NCBI RefSeq assembly: GCF_032842945.2
Contig: NZ_CP146606.1
Span: forward strand, 1,740,501 to 1,804,500
Source of the DNA: Roseovarius sp. W115
GTDB taxonomy: Bacteria; Pseudomonadota; Alphaproteobacteria; Rhodobacterales; Rhodobacteraceae
Reading direction: 5' to 3'
Length of the DNA stretch: 64,000 nt
The notes below the pieces were generated by a model. It worked only from the letters and a program-made list of their open reading frames with translations, ran no database searches and was not told the origin of the DNA. This document shows positions 37,412 through 47,100 of the stretch, piece after piece; within the stretch, counting starts at the first letter, position 1, and each line of letters opens with the position of its first letter. A program made the position numbers and the translations under genes.

Positions 37412-37909
37412 TCAGTCTTTGAAATTCATAACGAAAAGCGAGTACGTGAAAACGCTGTCCTCGTCTTTGATAGCCGCGTCTGCAACTGCTGCTGCGACCA
37501 TAACACCAATGACGCCAAAGAACTCTGATCCCTGTGTCTTTTCAAGCTCTGTAAGGTTGATTGGTTTCTGAACTCTGGATTTGGTTTCGTCATTGTAGAC
37601 ACAGGTGAACGTGGCGTCGGGTGTCTTGTCGGCAAAACTCGGGACGTTCGCAAAAGCAGGTGTCACAACGTCTATGGTGTATAATGAAGTCGAAATTTTG
37701 CAGGGCACGCCGACGAGTTCGGTGCGACCGCCCGAGCCGTTTTTGAATGTGCGTATCTCGTTTTTGATCAACTTATTCGGCGTCAGGGCCTTACCAGCGC
37801 TATTGTAAACTGGGTTGACCGGTGGGGACGTGATTGCCGAAGTCTGGGGTGCCGAGCAACCGGACAAAACCGCCAAGCCAAGTCCAAAAGCCGCGAATTT
37901 CTTGATCAT
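37412..37909 (-). CDS. Hypothetical lipoprotein
   Basis: 165 residues. N-terminal lipobox LSGC with Cys18 (FAAFGLGLAVLSGC). Two further cysteines (near 70 and 103) could form a disulfide in the periplasm. A late hydrophobic stretch (FFGVIGVMVAAAVADAA, about 130-146) precedes the C-terminus. No family recognised. Convergent with accA, 28 nt away. Confidence 0.75.
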   Translation of the reverse strand: MIKKFAAFGLGLAVLSGCSAPQTSAITSPPVNPVYNSAGKALTPNKLIKNEIRTFKNGSGGRTELVGVPCKISTSLYTIDVVTPAFANVPSFADKTPDATFTCVYNDETKSRVQKPINLTELEKTQGSEFFGVIGVMVAAAVADAAIKDEDSVFTYSLFVMNFKD

Positions 37910-38038
37910 TTTTGCATCTTTCTACTTAATGTGGAATTCAATAATAATCACTCACTCTTAGGAGGCAATTTCCGACAACCAAGAAACTACGGATGTCTTT
38001 GAAACTGTTGCAAAAAGGCTATTTTTGGCGCGGAAAAC

Positions 38039-38710
38039 TTATCCCAGCAACATCTTCAACCCTTGCGTGACGTCCGAGCGTACAGCGAGGCGCAGTCCCG
38101 GTTCGTCCCCTGCCTTGAGTGCCGCGATCATAAGACGATGGTAGCGCGGGGGTTCTTTGTGTCGCAAACGCCCATACAGCGCGCGCATCGTGGGACCAAG
38201 TTGCAGCCAGACGGTTTCCGCCATGGCAAGCATCGCAGGTGCCTGCGCACGCAGGTAAAGCGTTCTGTGGAACTCCAGATTGGCACGGATATAGCCAACA
38301 GCGTCCTGCTGCGAGATCATGTCGGCCACGCGGGCGTTGATGCTGTTGAGACGATCAATAAGGGCGATATGGGCGCGTGGTAGAGCGCGGCTGGCCAGCT
38401 CGACTTCGATCAGTGCACGTAAGGCGGCCAGTTCTTCGATACGTTCGTTGGCCAGATCGGGGGCCGTGACCCTGCCGGAGCTTGATACGCTCAACGCACC
38501 TTCTGCCGAGAGACGCCTCACAGCTTCACGCGCTGGCGTCATAGAGACATTATACTCCGCACCAATGCCTCGCAGAGTCAAAGGCTGTGCTGGCTTGAGC
38601 TCGCCATGCATAATGCGCGCGCGCAATCCGCGATAGACGCGATCATGGGCTGAACCCGACTGCGCCGCGCCCGGTGGCGCAAAAACTTCTGAGCGTTGAG
38701 CAGAAACCAT
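38039..38710 (-). CDS. GntR family (FadR/FCD type) transcriptional regulator
   Basis: 223 residues from the ATG at 38710 (a GTG two codons before is possible). N-terminal winged helix: DRVYRGLRARIMHGELKPAQ, TLRGIGAEYNVSMTPAREAVRRL. The C-terminal all-helical FCD domain has the metal/ligand His pattern (NLEFHRTLYLRA). The target is not evident; 30 nt downstream of the SprT-like gene and probably cotranscribed with it. Confidence 0.9.
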   Translation of the reverse strand: MVSAQRSEVFAPPGAAQSGSAHDRVYRGLRARIMHGELKPAQPLTLRGIGAEYNVSMTPAREAVRRLSAEGALSVSSSGRVTAPDLANERIEELAALRALIEVELASRALPRAHIALIDRLNSINARVADMISQQDAVGYIRANLEFHRTLYLRAQAPAMLAMAETVWLQLGPTMRALYGRLRHKEPPRYHRLMIAALKAGDEPGLRLAVRSDVTQGLKMLLG

Positions 38711-38740
38711 AGCCACTTGTGATCACAAAACGGGCTCTGG

Positions 38741-39445
38741 TCAATCGTGTGGCGTGGTTTCAAACCGAAACCTGTGCAGGGCGGCGCCGTTTTCTCGCAG
38801 CCAACGCCGAGGCTCGTCGTAGTCGGGAAATATATTCTCAACAGTGGACCAGAACCGCGCTGAGTGATTCATCTCGACCAGATGCGCCACTTCGTGGGCA
38901 GCCACATATTCCAACACTTGAGGTGGGGCCAGGATCAGACGCCAAGAATACATCAGTCCACCCTGATGCGTGCAAGACCCCCATCTGGATCTTGTGTCGC
39001 GCAATGTGATGCGCGTGTAGTTGCGCCCAAGCAGAGCGGCATAGTGATCCGAAGCCCGAACCAGTCTTTCACGTGCCTGCACCTTGAGCCAACCTTGCAG
39101 GCGTGCAGCGACTGTGTTCTCTGGGCCGGGGACGTAGATCCCCTCGTTGTCTCTGATTATGCGTTTGCCGCGTCCTTTGAGAACTCTCAGAGTTTGCCCT
39201 TCGATGGGCAGATCCGCCCCCAATCCTACAGTCTCTATATCCGGGTGCCGATCAAGTTGCTTACGCAGCCAGCCCGACTTTTCTTCCACAAAGGCCAGAC
39301 CTTCTTGATCGGGCACATTTTTCGGCAAAGTGAGAGTCACACGGCCGTCGACCCCCGAGACTCGCAGCGAAATTCGGCGCGCCCGGCCAGACCGGCGGAG
39401 GGTTATTGCAACAGGGGGGTTGCCCGGCAGGACATGTTGGCCCAT
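38741..39445 (-). CDS. YgjP/SprT-like (DUF45) metallopeptidase family protein
   Basis: 234 residues. The zinc motif HEVAHLVEMNHSARFW (HExxH plus a third His) lies near residue 188; RITLRDTRSRWGSC precedes it, which is the DUF45 hallmark. N-terminal beta-rich domain (RRISLRVSGVDGRVTLTLP). Members are cytoplasmic, in some bacteria linked to restriction systems, but no such genes are near. Divergent from the TIGR02300 gene. Confidence 0.9.
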   Translation of the reverse strand: MGQHVLPGNPPVAITLRRSGRARRISLRVSGVDGRVTLTLPKNVPDQEGLAFVEEKSGWLRKQLDRHPDIETVGLGADLPIEGQTLRVLKGRGKRIIRDNEGIYVPGPENTVAARLQGWLKVQARERLVRASDHYAALLGRNYTRITLRDTRSRWGSCTHQGGLMYSWRLILAPPQVLEYVAAHEVAHLVEMNHSARFWSTVENIFPDYDEPRRWLRENGAALHRFRFETTPHD

Positions 39446-39560
39446 ATGACCTCGCAGTTTATGACATAGCCGCCCGCGTCAAAGCCTTTGACACCTCTTT
39501 CGTCTTATGGCAGGGGACGCGGATCGTCTGCAAGACAAAGAGATGCCAAAGGGGATCAAA

Positions 39561-39890
39561 ATGCCCAAGGAAGAATGGGGCGTTAAGCGTATTTGCCCAA
39601 CGACAGGTAAACGCTTTTACGACTTGAACAAGGATCCGATCGTTAGCCCCTACACGGGTGAGGTCGTAGAGATGCATGCTGGCAAAAGCCGGTCCATCAC
39701 GGCGGATGCGGAAGATGCTGAAACCAAGAAGCTGAAGACCGCGGAAGTCGAAGACGAAATCCTCGAAGATGATGAAGACGTCGATGTAGATGTTGATCTT
39801 GGTGATGACGTTTTGGATGATGACGACGAAGAGGACAATGTCTCGCTCGATGACATTGCCGATGTCGCGCAGGAAGACGACGACAGCTGA
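39561..39890 (+). CDS. TIGR02300 family protein with acidic tail
   Basis: 109 residues from the ATG at 39561 behind AGGGGA; an upstream in-frame start is poorer. The family core is EEWGVKRICPTTGKRFYDLN followed by KDPIVSPYTGEVVEM. The C-terminal half is almost only Asp and Glu (about residues 62-105). Alphaproteobacterial family of unknown function; the C-P-x-x-G-K-R-F-Y-D-L motif is characteristic. Lies 110 nt before tRNA-Ala. Confidence 0.92.
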   Translation: MPKEEWGVKRICPTTGKRFYDLNKDPIVSPYTGEVVEMHAGKSRSITADAEDAETKKLKTAEVEDEILEDDEDVDVDVDLGDDVLDDDDEEDNVSLDDIADVAQEDDDS

Positions 39891-40000
39891 GGATTGGCTG
39901 TTGACGGCAGGGGCGCGCCGCGCGGGAATTTAGACTTGATCCCGTCCGGCGCTTTCCTTAGACAGCGTCGAGCGTTTGGCCAATTGGCCGCGTTAAAAAA

Positions 40001-40076
<76 letters not shown>

Positions 40077-40124
40077 AATCTCCTAAAAATTGTAATGTTT
40101 ACTGTCATTGTCGAGATGTGACTT

Positions 40125-40283
40125 TCAGCGAAGTTCCTCTTTGAAAAGCTCGACGATTTCTTCGCGGTGTACTTTGGTTCTCTGTTTGCGATCATCTTGT
40201 GTACGGGCAAACAAAGGTTCGCTTTGACCGGTGGTCAACAGCGCGCCGAAAGTCGGCACATAGTGTTTTAGCAGTTCGCTCAT
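40125..40283 (-). CDS. Small basic/acidic protein, 52 residues, unknown function
   Basis: ATG at 40283 with a perfect AGGAGG 5 nt upstream, stop TGA at 40125. The sequence starts MSELLKHYVPTFGALLTTG and ends with a charged helix (RKQRTKVHREEIVELFKEEL). No signal peptide or Cys. Not recognised. The strong SD and codon choice argue that it is real. It converges with the tRNA-Ala gene on the opposite strand. Confidence 0.7.
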   Translation of the reverse strand: MSELLKHYVPTFGALLTTGQSEPLFARTQDDRKQRTKVHREEIVELFKEELR

Positions 40284-40591
40284 GTCTTCCTCCTGTTGCT
40301 CTGCTTCGGGTCAAAGGCAGCAACCCGAGAGCACGAGGATGAGATCGCCTGTGACGATTACAGAAATCAGTGGGAATGGACTGCTCACGTTACCCGGAAA
40401 CTGAAATTATCTTTAAAATTCAAAGCTAAAGAACAAGGCTGTTGTTTTGTGACGTAGCGTCATCAAGTCAGCGCGCAAACCTCATGTTTTTCGCGCTGTT
40501 CAACAATGTGTGGCCTTTGGAAAGTATTGTTCACGACTCTGGGGCTATCTAGTTTCGATGATTCTTCGAAGAAACAATGGCAGACAGGTCG
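40284..40591. other. Non-coding region between the 52-residue gene and glpR
   Basis: About 308 nt with no gene I can support. It contains a palindrome TGACG-tag-CGTCA (40450-40462) and a perfect 12-nt palindrome TTCTTCGAAGAA (40562-40573), the latter just after the glpR stop. Either may be a regulator site; neither has a clear T-run to be a terminator. Confidence 0.4.
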
Positions 40592-41353
40592 TTATCCAGT
40601 TACTTCAATTTCTGTCCCGTGCGTATTGCAGAATTGTGTGCAGCGGGTTGATGGGTGCTTGTCTGTAAAGAACACATCAATCTCAGAAAGGTCTGCAATT
40701 TTTGCTGGCGCACGCCGCTCAAACTTTGAGGCATCTGCGGCGAGAAACACCGCCTGGCTTTGGCGGATTATGGCCTTGCTCACGCCAACTTCCTGAATAT
40801 CAAAGTCCAGGATATCGCCTTCTTCGCTGAGTGCTGAGCATCCGATCACGGCGAGATCAAAACGAAACTGTTTAATTGTCTGTTTGGCCAACTCGCCAAC
40901 CAAGCCGCCATCAGAGCGCCTCAAGTTGCCTCCTGTAACGACGACTTCAATGTTAGGATTTGCCGAGAGAATGAGCGCGATATTGGTGTTGTTGGTGACA
41001 ACCAAAAGCCCCTGGTGATGCAGCAATTCTGTTGCGATGGCCTCGGTCGTCGTGCCGATGTTGAGAAACACAGAACAGTCATGCGGAATATGCTGTGCGC
41101 AAAGTCGCGCGATATCGACTTTCGCAGATTGATTGAGCCCGCGTCTTTCGTTGTAGCCAATGTTTACTGTGGTAGATGGCAAGACGGCACCACCATGAAC
41201 GCGCTCTAGTTGACCTGAGTTTGCGAGTTCAGTGAGATCGCGGCGGATGGTTTGCGGGGTCACGCCAAAGTGCTCTACCAGCATATCCACCGTGACTTTC
41301 CCTTCGCGCCGGGCAATGCCAATAATCTCTGGTTTTCGCAGTGTTTGGCCCAT
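40592..41353 (-). CDS. glpR: DeoR-family repressor of glycerol genes
   Basis: 253 residues from the ATG at 41353; longer frame to 41485 lies in the operator region. N-terminal HTH: REGKVTVDMLVEHFGVTPQTIRRDLTEL split by the turn, then RVHGGAVLPS. The C-terminal sugar-phosphate sensor domain has FLNIGTTTEAIATELL and SDGGLVGELAKQTIKQFRFD with GCSALSEEGDILDFD. Assigned GlpR by divergence from glpD and the glycerol transporter; the ligand is expected to be glycerol-3-phosphate. Confidence 0.88.
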   Translation of the reverse strand: MGQTLRKPEIIGIARREGKVTVDMLVEHFGVTPQTIRRDLTELANSGQLERVHGGAVLPSTTVNIGYNERRGLNQSAKVDIARLCAQHIPHDCSVFLNIGTTTEAIATELLHHQGLLVVTNNTNIALILSANPNIEVVVTGGNLRRSDGGLVGELAKQTIKQFRFDLAVIGCSALSEEGDILDFDIQEVGVSKAIIRQSQAVFLAADASKFERRAPAKIADLSEIDVFFTDKHPSTRCTQFCNTHGTEIEVTG

Positions 41354-41505
41354 GATTCCTCTAGGTGCTTTTGTGCGTGAGTCGCGCGATTTTTCCATAA
41401 GAAGCAACCAAATGCGCGCGAAATTTTTCGTTTTGAGCAAATCGCACTGATTATGAACATGTGTATGTGAGAGTTTGGGTGGCAAAAGTGAAATGAATTC
41501 ATATG

Positions 41506-41529
41506 TTTATGCGTAAACGCGCATAAACG
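41506..41529. promoter_or_regulatory. Palindromic operator candidate between glpR and glpD
   Basis: Arms GTTTATGCG (41506-41514) and CGCATAAAC (41521-41529) with a 6-nt spacer; a nested palindrome GTTTA-tgcg-TAAAC overlaps it. It lies about 80 nt before the glpD ATG. The best candidate GlpR site; a second AT-rich repeat GCGAAA..TTTCG is at about 41417-41430. Confidence 0.55.
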
Positions 41530-41609
41530 AACATTTTTTTCTTCCATTTGATATCGAATTTTGTCAGCGATTGTATGTGTGGCGCGCTAAGCCACATGGG
41601 AGGATTTCG

Positions 41610-43195
41610 ATGACGCCGGACTTTGACCTGCTGATTATTGGCGGGGGGATCAATGGATGTGGCATCGCCCGTGACGCAGCGGGTCGTGGCCTCTCTGTGT
41701 GTCTGGTGGAAATGAATGACTTGGGTTCTGCGACTTCCGGAGCGTCAACGAAACTCTTTCATGGCGGGTTGCGCTATCTGGAGTATTTCGAATTTCGGCT
41801 TGTGCGTGAGGCGTTGATGGAGCGCGAGGTTCTCTTGCGCGCTATGCCGCATATCTCCTGGCCGATGCGCTTTGTTCTCCCTTACCACCACGAAATGCGG
41901 TTTGATTCCGAAACGCCCACATCGAAATTGCTCAGCTATGTTATGCCGTGGATGAAAGGCCGTAGACCGGCTTGGCTCATCCGGTTGGGTCTTTTTATCT
42001 ACGACAACCTTGGTGGTCGCGATCTTTTGCCAGCCACAACATCCATGCGTCTTCAGGGTCGTTCAGAGGGCGCCCCCTGAAGCCAGAGTTTCAAAAAGCT
42101 TACGAGTACTCTGATTGCTGGGTTGAGGATTCGCGCCTTGTTGTTCTGAATGCCCGGGATGCGGAAGCAAAAGGCGCTTCTATTCGTCCGCGCACGAAAG
42201 TCACTTCAGCAACGGTCGAGGACGGCATTTGGCGGGTGTCCGTGAATGACAGGGTGGCGAATGAAACCTACGACGTAACTGCCAAGATGGTGGTGAATGC
42301 GGCTGGCCCCTGGGTGGGCGATGTGCTTCGCGGGACACTCAAGAGCAATCAGCAAGGCGGTGTCAGGCTTGTACGCGGCAGCCATATTGTGACGAGAAAG
42401 CTATTTGATCACGACAAAAGCTACTTTTTTCAAGGAATTGATGGGCGGATCATCTTTGCCATTCCGTATGAAACGGATTTTACCTTGATCGGGACAACGG
42501 ATTCAGATCACGCGGATGCGGATGAACGTCCGCAGATTACAGAAGCGGAACAAAGCTATTTGATCGAATTCATCAATCAGTATCTGGCCAAGCCGATCTC
42601 GAATACAGATGTCGTCTGGACGTATTCTGGCGTGCGGCCGCTCTATGATGATGGCGCCAAATCAGCGACGGCAACCACGCGTGAGTATGTTCTCAACCTG
42701 GACAAAAGCAGAGGTGCTGCGGCGCTTCACATTTTTGGTGGGAAAATCACGACATATCGAAAACTAGCTGAAGCCGCGCTTGAGAAGGTGGCCGGTGTTT
42801 TTCCGCAAATCGATGAGGCCTGGACTGCTGGTGTTGCGCTCCCGGGCGGAGACTTTCCGGTCGACGGTTTCGACGCATTGGTCGATGCCTTGCAGGCCGA
42901 GTTCATGTACTTGAATGAGCGTTGGGCCAAGCGTCTTGTAAGAGCGTATGGCACTGAGGCACGCGACATTCTCGGGGACGCGGTTACCAGAGATGATCTT
43001 GGTGCTGACTTTGGAAGTGACTTGACGCAGCGCGAAGTTGAGTGGCTCATTCACAAGGAATACGCACGTGCTGCTGATGATGTGCTCTGGCGTCGGTCCA
43101 AGCTTGGTCTGCGCTTGAGCGAGGCGCAGATTCAAAAGCTTGACAATTGGATGGCGGACTACCTGCGTAAAAGCTTTCCAGCGGCGGCAGAATAG
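41610..43195 (+). CDS. glpD: Glycerol-3-phosphate dehydrogenase, one frameshift
   Basis: About 528 residues once repaired. Starts at the ATG at 41610 with GGGAGG upstream. FAD site DLLIIGGGINGCGIARDAAG, then SGASTKLFHGGLRYLEYFEF (substrate region). The frame is lost at the plus-strand C5 run (42073-42077); one more C gives the expected EGAPLKPEFQKAYEYSDCWV. The C-terminal domain (GKITTYRKLAEAALEKV, RAYGTEARDIL) is intact. Membrane-associated, oxidises glycerol-3-P to dihydroxyacetone phosphate with electrons to quinone. First gene of the glp operon. Confidence 0.92.
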
Positions 43196-43205
43196 GGGGG
43201 ATGAG

Positions 43206-44294
43206 ATGACATTGGAGCTCAGGAACATCTCAAAAGTGGTGAACGGCGTGACGCATATTCGCCCCACTGACCTTGTTCTTGAAAAAGGCACGATGAACAT
43301 CCTATTGGGACCTACACTATCCGGGAAAACCAGTCTGATGCGCCTGATGGCGGGGCTGGATATGCCGACCGGTGGGCAGGTGTTTTGGGAAGGACAAGAC
43401 GTCACTGGCGTGCGCGTGCAGGACCGGGGCGTCGCCATGGTGTACCAGCAGTTCATCAACTACCCCTCTATGAGTGTTTACGACAACATCGCCTCGCCGC
43501 TCAGGATTTCTGGCATGTCCGGGGCCGAGTTGGACAAGGCGGTCAAGAAGGCGGCGGATTTGATGAAACTGACGCCGATGTTGGACCGTAAGCCTTTGGA
43601 GCTTTCAGGTGGTCAGCAGCAGCGCTGCGCACTGGCGCGGGCGTTGGTCAAGGATGCTGGACTCGTCTTGCTGGATGAGCCTCTGGCAAATCTTGACTAC
43701 AAGCTACGCGAGGAATTGCGCGCTGAGATCCCGAAGATCTTTGAAGAGTCAGGCGCGGTTTTCGTCTATGCCACAACCGAGCCGGAAGAAGCTCTGTTGC
43801 TGGGTGGGTCTACCGCAACCCTTTGGGAAGGGCGGATCACACAGTTTGATGCGACCCCCTCTGTATACCGCCAGCCAGTTGATGCCACCACGGCGCGTGT
43901 CTTCAGTGATCCTCCGATGAATTTCCTGAAGATCAGCAAGACCGGCACCAAATTGATGTTCGGCGACGGTCAAACTGCCCCGGCAACAGGTGCGCTGGAA
44001 GGCTTGGCAGATGGTCGTTACCTCGCTGGTTTCCGGCCCAACCATGTCGAGATTAAGAGCCATACGACAAGTGCCATGGTCTTTGAGACGAGCTTGGTTG
44101 TCACTGAACTGACGGGATCTGAAACATTCGTGCATCTCGATCATCATGGGGAGCGCTGGGTGGGACTTTTGCATGGGGTGCACAATCTTGAGATAGGCGC
44201 TGCCCTGCGCGTCTATCTCGACCCAAGCCACGTTTACATTTTCAGTGAAGACGGGACGCTGGTTGCGCCTGCGTCCTACGCGTTGGCGGCATAG
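43206..44294 (+). CDS. glpS: Glycerol ABC transporter ATP-binding protein GlpS
   Basis: 362 residues from the ATG at 43206. Walker A is LGPTLSGKTSLMRL, a less common form that still keeps GxxxxGKT/S. Q-loop VYQQFINYPSMSV, signature LSGGQQQRCALARAL, Walker B LVLLDEPLANLD, switch region YATTEPEEAL (His replaced by Thr-Thr-Glu). The C-terminal MalK-type regulatory domain is present. Member of the GlpS subfamily of rhizobial/Roseobacter glycerol transporters; pairs with GlpT. Confidence 0.9.
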   Translation: MTLELRNISKVVNGVTHIRPTDLVLEKGTMNILLGPTLSGKTSLMRLMAGLDMPTGGQVFWEGQDVTGVRVQDRGVAMVYQQFINYPSMSVYDNIASPLRISGMSGAELDKAVKKAADLMKLTPMLDRKPLELSGGQQQRCALARALVKDAGLVLLDEPLANLDYKLREELRAEIPKIFEESGAVFVYATTEPEEALLLGGSTATLWEGRITQFDATPSVYRQPVDATTARVFSDPPMNFLKISKTGTKLMFGDGQTAPATGALEGLADGRYLAGFRPNHVEIKSHTTSAMVFETSLVVTELTGSETFVHLDHHGERWVGLLHGVHNLEIGAALRVYLDPSHVYIFSEDGTLVAPASYALAA

Positions 44295-44303
44295 GGGGCG
44301 ACG

Positions 44304-45380
44304 ATGGCGAAGATAACCCTGGACAATCTGGCGCATTCATACTTTCCCAACCCAACCGGAGAGGCGGATTTCGCGCTCAAGGAGTTGAACCACGATTGGA
44401 CGGATGGTGAGGCCTATGCGCTTTTGGGGGCCTCAGGCTGCGGCAAGACCACGTTGCTTAATATCATTTCGGGACTTTTGATACCAAGTCAGGGTCGCAT
44501 TCTGTTCAACGATGTGGATGTGACGGCGTCTTCGACTACGGATCGCAATATCGCGCAGGTGTTCCAGTTTCCAGTCGTTTACGACACGATGACGGTGCGC
44601 GATAACCTTGCCTTTCCATTGCGCAATCGTGGGGCGGATGCGGGGTATATTGCTGCACGTGTGCAAGAGATTGCTGCGATGATCGGGCTAGAGGAGACGC
44701 TGGACCGCAAGGCGCGGGGCCTGACGGCAGATGCCAAGCAAAAGATCAGCCTTGGGCGTGGCATGGTGCGTGAAGACGTCAATGCCCTTCTCTTTGATGA
44801 GCCGCTGACGGTGATTGATCCCCATATGAAATGGGAATTGCGCACACAGCTCAAGCAATTACACCAGAAATTTGGGCACACGATGATCTATGTGACCCAT
44901 GACCAGACCGAAGCGCTCACATTCGCCAACAAAGTGGTCGTGATGCATGACGGGCGCGTGGTTCAGATCGGCACGCCACAAGAGCTGTTTGAGCGACCTG
45001 AACATACGTTTGTTGGCTATTTCATCGGCTCTCCGGGCATGAACCTTATCCCGGCGGACGTCGATGGGAAGACGGCTAAGGTGCATGGGGCATCGCTTTC
45101 GCTGGCGCGCGCCTATGGGGCGTTATCGGGCAAGGTAGAGCTTGGCGTGCGGCCTGAGTTCGTGTCGCTGACCGAGGATGAAGGCCTGCCGGTCAAGGTG
45201 CGCCGAGTTGAGGATGTGGGACGGCACAAGATCGTGCGCGCGGATCTCTTTGGAAGTGAGATCAACATCGTGGCGGGTGAAGACCAATCCATCTCGCCAG
45301 ATATGACCCGTGTGGCGTTCGATCCGGCTCGCGTGAATGTCTATGTCGATGACTGGCTGACCGAGGGGGAGGCCGCATGA
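44304..45380 (+). CDS. glpT: Glycerol ABC transporter ATP-binding protein GlpT with degenerate signature
   Basis: 358 residues. Walker A LLGASGCGKTTLLNI and Walker B ALLFDEPLTVID are canonical and the switch His is present (YVTHDQTEAL). The ABC signature is LTADAKQKISLGRG instead of LSGGQ. In a GlpS-GlpT heterodimer this leaves one normal composite ATP site (GlpT Walker A with GlpS LSGGQ) and one likely impaired site. Starts 9 nt after glpS and overlaps glpP (ATGATG). Confidence 0.9.
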   Translation: MAKITLDNLAHSYFPNPTGEADFALKELNHDWTDGEAYALLGASGCGKTTLLNIISGLLIPSQGRILFNDVDVTASSTTDRNIAQVFQFPVVYDTMTVRDNLAFPLRNRGADAGYIAARVQEIAAMIGLEETLDRKARGLTADAKQKISLGRGMVREDVNALLFDEPLTVIDPHMKWELRTQLKQLHQKFGHTMIYVTHDQTEALTFANKVVVMHDGRVVQIGTPQELFERPEHTFVGYFIGSPGMNLIPADVDGKTAKVHGASLSLARAYGALSGKVELGVRPEFVSLTEDEGLPVKVRRVEDVGRHKIVRADLFGSEINIVAGEDQSISPDMTRVAFDPARVNVYVDDWLTEGEAA

Positions 45381-46249
45381 TGGAGAAAACCCCAAATCAA
45401 AAGGCCTGGTTCCTCGTTCTACCGGTTCTGATCCTTGTGGCGTTCTCGGCAGTGATCCCGCTGATGACGGTGGTCAATTACTCCGTGCAGGACACGTTTG
45501 GAAATAATCAGTTTTTCTGGGCCGGTCTGGAATGGTTTGAAGAACTTCTGGCCTCGGACCGCATGTGGGATGCGCTGGGTCGGCAATTGATGTTCTCGGC
45601 GATCATTCTCGCGATTGAGATTCCTTTGGGCATCTTCGTGGCACTCAACATGCCCAAGAAAGGCGTATGGGTGTCGGTCTGTCTTGTGCTGATGTCCTTG
45701 CCCCTGCTTATCCCGTGGAACGTAGTTGGCACAATCTGGCAGATTTTTGGTCGCGTGGATATTGGCCTTTTAGGCTATACGCTGTCAGCTTTGGGGATCG
45801 ATTACAACTACACGCAAGACACGTTTGACGCGTGGGTGACTGTCATTGTCATGGATGTCTGGCACTGGACCTCGCTTGTGGCTTTGCTGGCCTATGCCGG
45901 GCTGCAGTCTATTCCAGATGCCTATTATCAGGCGGCCAAGATTGACCAGGCCTCGCGTTGGAAGGTGTTCCGCTACATCGAGCTTCCCAAGATGGCAGGT
46001 GTTTTGATGATCGCGATCCTGTTGCGGTTCATGGACAGTTTCATGATCTACACAGAGCCTTTCGTGGTGACGGGCGGTGGTCCCGGCAGTGCGACGACCT
46101 TCCTTAGTATTGATTTGGTGAAGATGGCGCTGGGGCAGTTTGACCTAGGACCGGCGGCGGCGTTCTCGATCATGTATTTCCTCGTGATCCTGCTCATCTC
46201 CTGGGTGTTCTACACCGTGATGACCAATCTTGACCGGCGGGAGGGATAA
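45377..46249 (+). CDS. glpP: Glycerol ABC transporter permease GlpP
   Basis: 290 residues, six membrane helices beginning WFLVLPVLILVAFSAVIPLM. The EAA loop is YYQAAKIDQASRWKVFRYIELP. MalF-type sugar permease; in rhizobial glpSTPQUV the same gene is required for glycerol uptake. Start overlaps the glpT stop. Works with GlpQ in the inner membrane. Confidence 0.9.
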   Translation: MMEKTPNQKAWFLVLPVLILVAFSAVIPLMTVVNYSVQDTFGNNQFFWAGLEWFEELLASDRMWDALGRQLMFSAIILAIEIPLGIFVALNMPKKGVWVSVCLVLMSLPLLIPWNVVGTIWQIFGRVDIGLLGYTLSALGIDYNYTQDTFDAWVTVIVMDVWHWTSLVALLAYAGLQSIPDAYYQAAKIDQASRWKVFRYIELPKMAGVLMIAILLRFMDSFMIYTEPFVVTGGGPGSATTFLSIDLVKMALGQFDLGPAAAFSIMYFLVILLISWVFYTVMTNLDRREG

Positions 46250-46252
46250 GCG

Positions 46253-47098
46253 ATGTCTGACGCAACAGCACCTCAAACACGGTCTTCTTCGATCCCGGCC
46301 ATCAATTCGCGGGCCGTGGTGATGGGGCTTTACCTGATCTTCCTCATGCTGCCGATCTATTGGCTGCTTAATATGAGCCTGAAGACCAATACGGAGATCC
46401 TGAACACCTTCACGCTTTGGCCGGACAATCCAACGCTCGACAATTACAAGACGATCCTGACCGATCCGGCGTGGTACTCCGGCTATATCAATTCGTTGAT
46501 CTACGTGGTGATCAACACGGTGATTTCCATCGCTGTGGCCTTGCCTGCCGCCTATGCGTTCTCGCGCTATAGCTTTATGGGTGACAAGCATCTCTTCTTC
46601 TGGCTTTTGACGAACCGTATGGCGCCGCCGGCGGTGTTTGCGCTGCCGTTCTTTCAGCTCTATTCAAGCGTGGGTCTCTTCGACACCCACATCGCTGTGG
46701 CGCTGGCGCATTGCCTCTTCAACGTGCCTCTCGCGGTCTGGATTCTTGAGGGCTTCATGCGCGGTGTGCCCAAGGAGATTGACGAGACGGCCTATATCGA
46801 CGGGTATTCCTTCCCGCGTTTCTTTGTGAAGATATTCATGCCGCTGATTGCCTCGGGCATCGGTGTGGCTGCGTTCTTCTGCTTTATGTTTAGTTGGGTT
46901 GAGCTGCTGCTCAGCCGGACACTGACAACCGTGGACGCCAAGCCCATCGCCGCCATCATGACCCGCACTCAGGGTGCTGCTGGCATTGACTGGGGTGTGC
47001 TTGCGGCGGCCGGGGTTCTGACCATCGTGCCGGGGGCTTTGGTGATCTACTTTGTTCGAAACTACATCGCCAAGGGCTTTGCCCTGGGGAGGGTGTGA
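46253..47098 (+). CDS. glpQ: Glycerol ABC transporter permease GlpQ
   Basis: 281 residues, MalG-type permease with six membrane helices (VVMGLYLIFLMLPIYWLLNM first). The EAA loop is EIDETAYIDGYSFPRFFVKIFMP. Starts 3 nt after the glpP stop. Note: not the glycerophosphodiesterase also named GlpQ; here the symbol follows the rhizobial transporter nomenclature. Confidence 0.9.
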   Translation: MSDATAPQTRSSSIPAINSRAVVMGLYLIFLMLPIYWLLNMSLKTNTEILNTFTLWPDNPTLDNYKTILTDPAWYSGYINSLIYVVINTVISIAVALPAAYAFSRYSFMGDKHLFFWLLTNRMAPPAVFALPFFQLYSSVGLFDTHIAVALAHCLFNVPLAVWILEGFMRGVPKEIDETAYIDGYSFPRFFVKIFMPLIASGIGVAAFFCFMFSWVELLLSRTLTTVDAKPIAAIMTRTQGAAGIDWGVLAAAGVLTIVPGALVIYFVRNYIAKGFALGRV

Positions 47099-47100
47099 AA

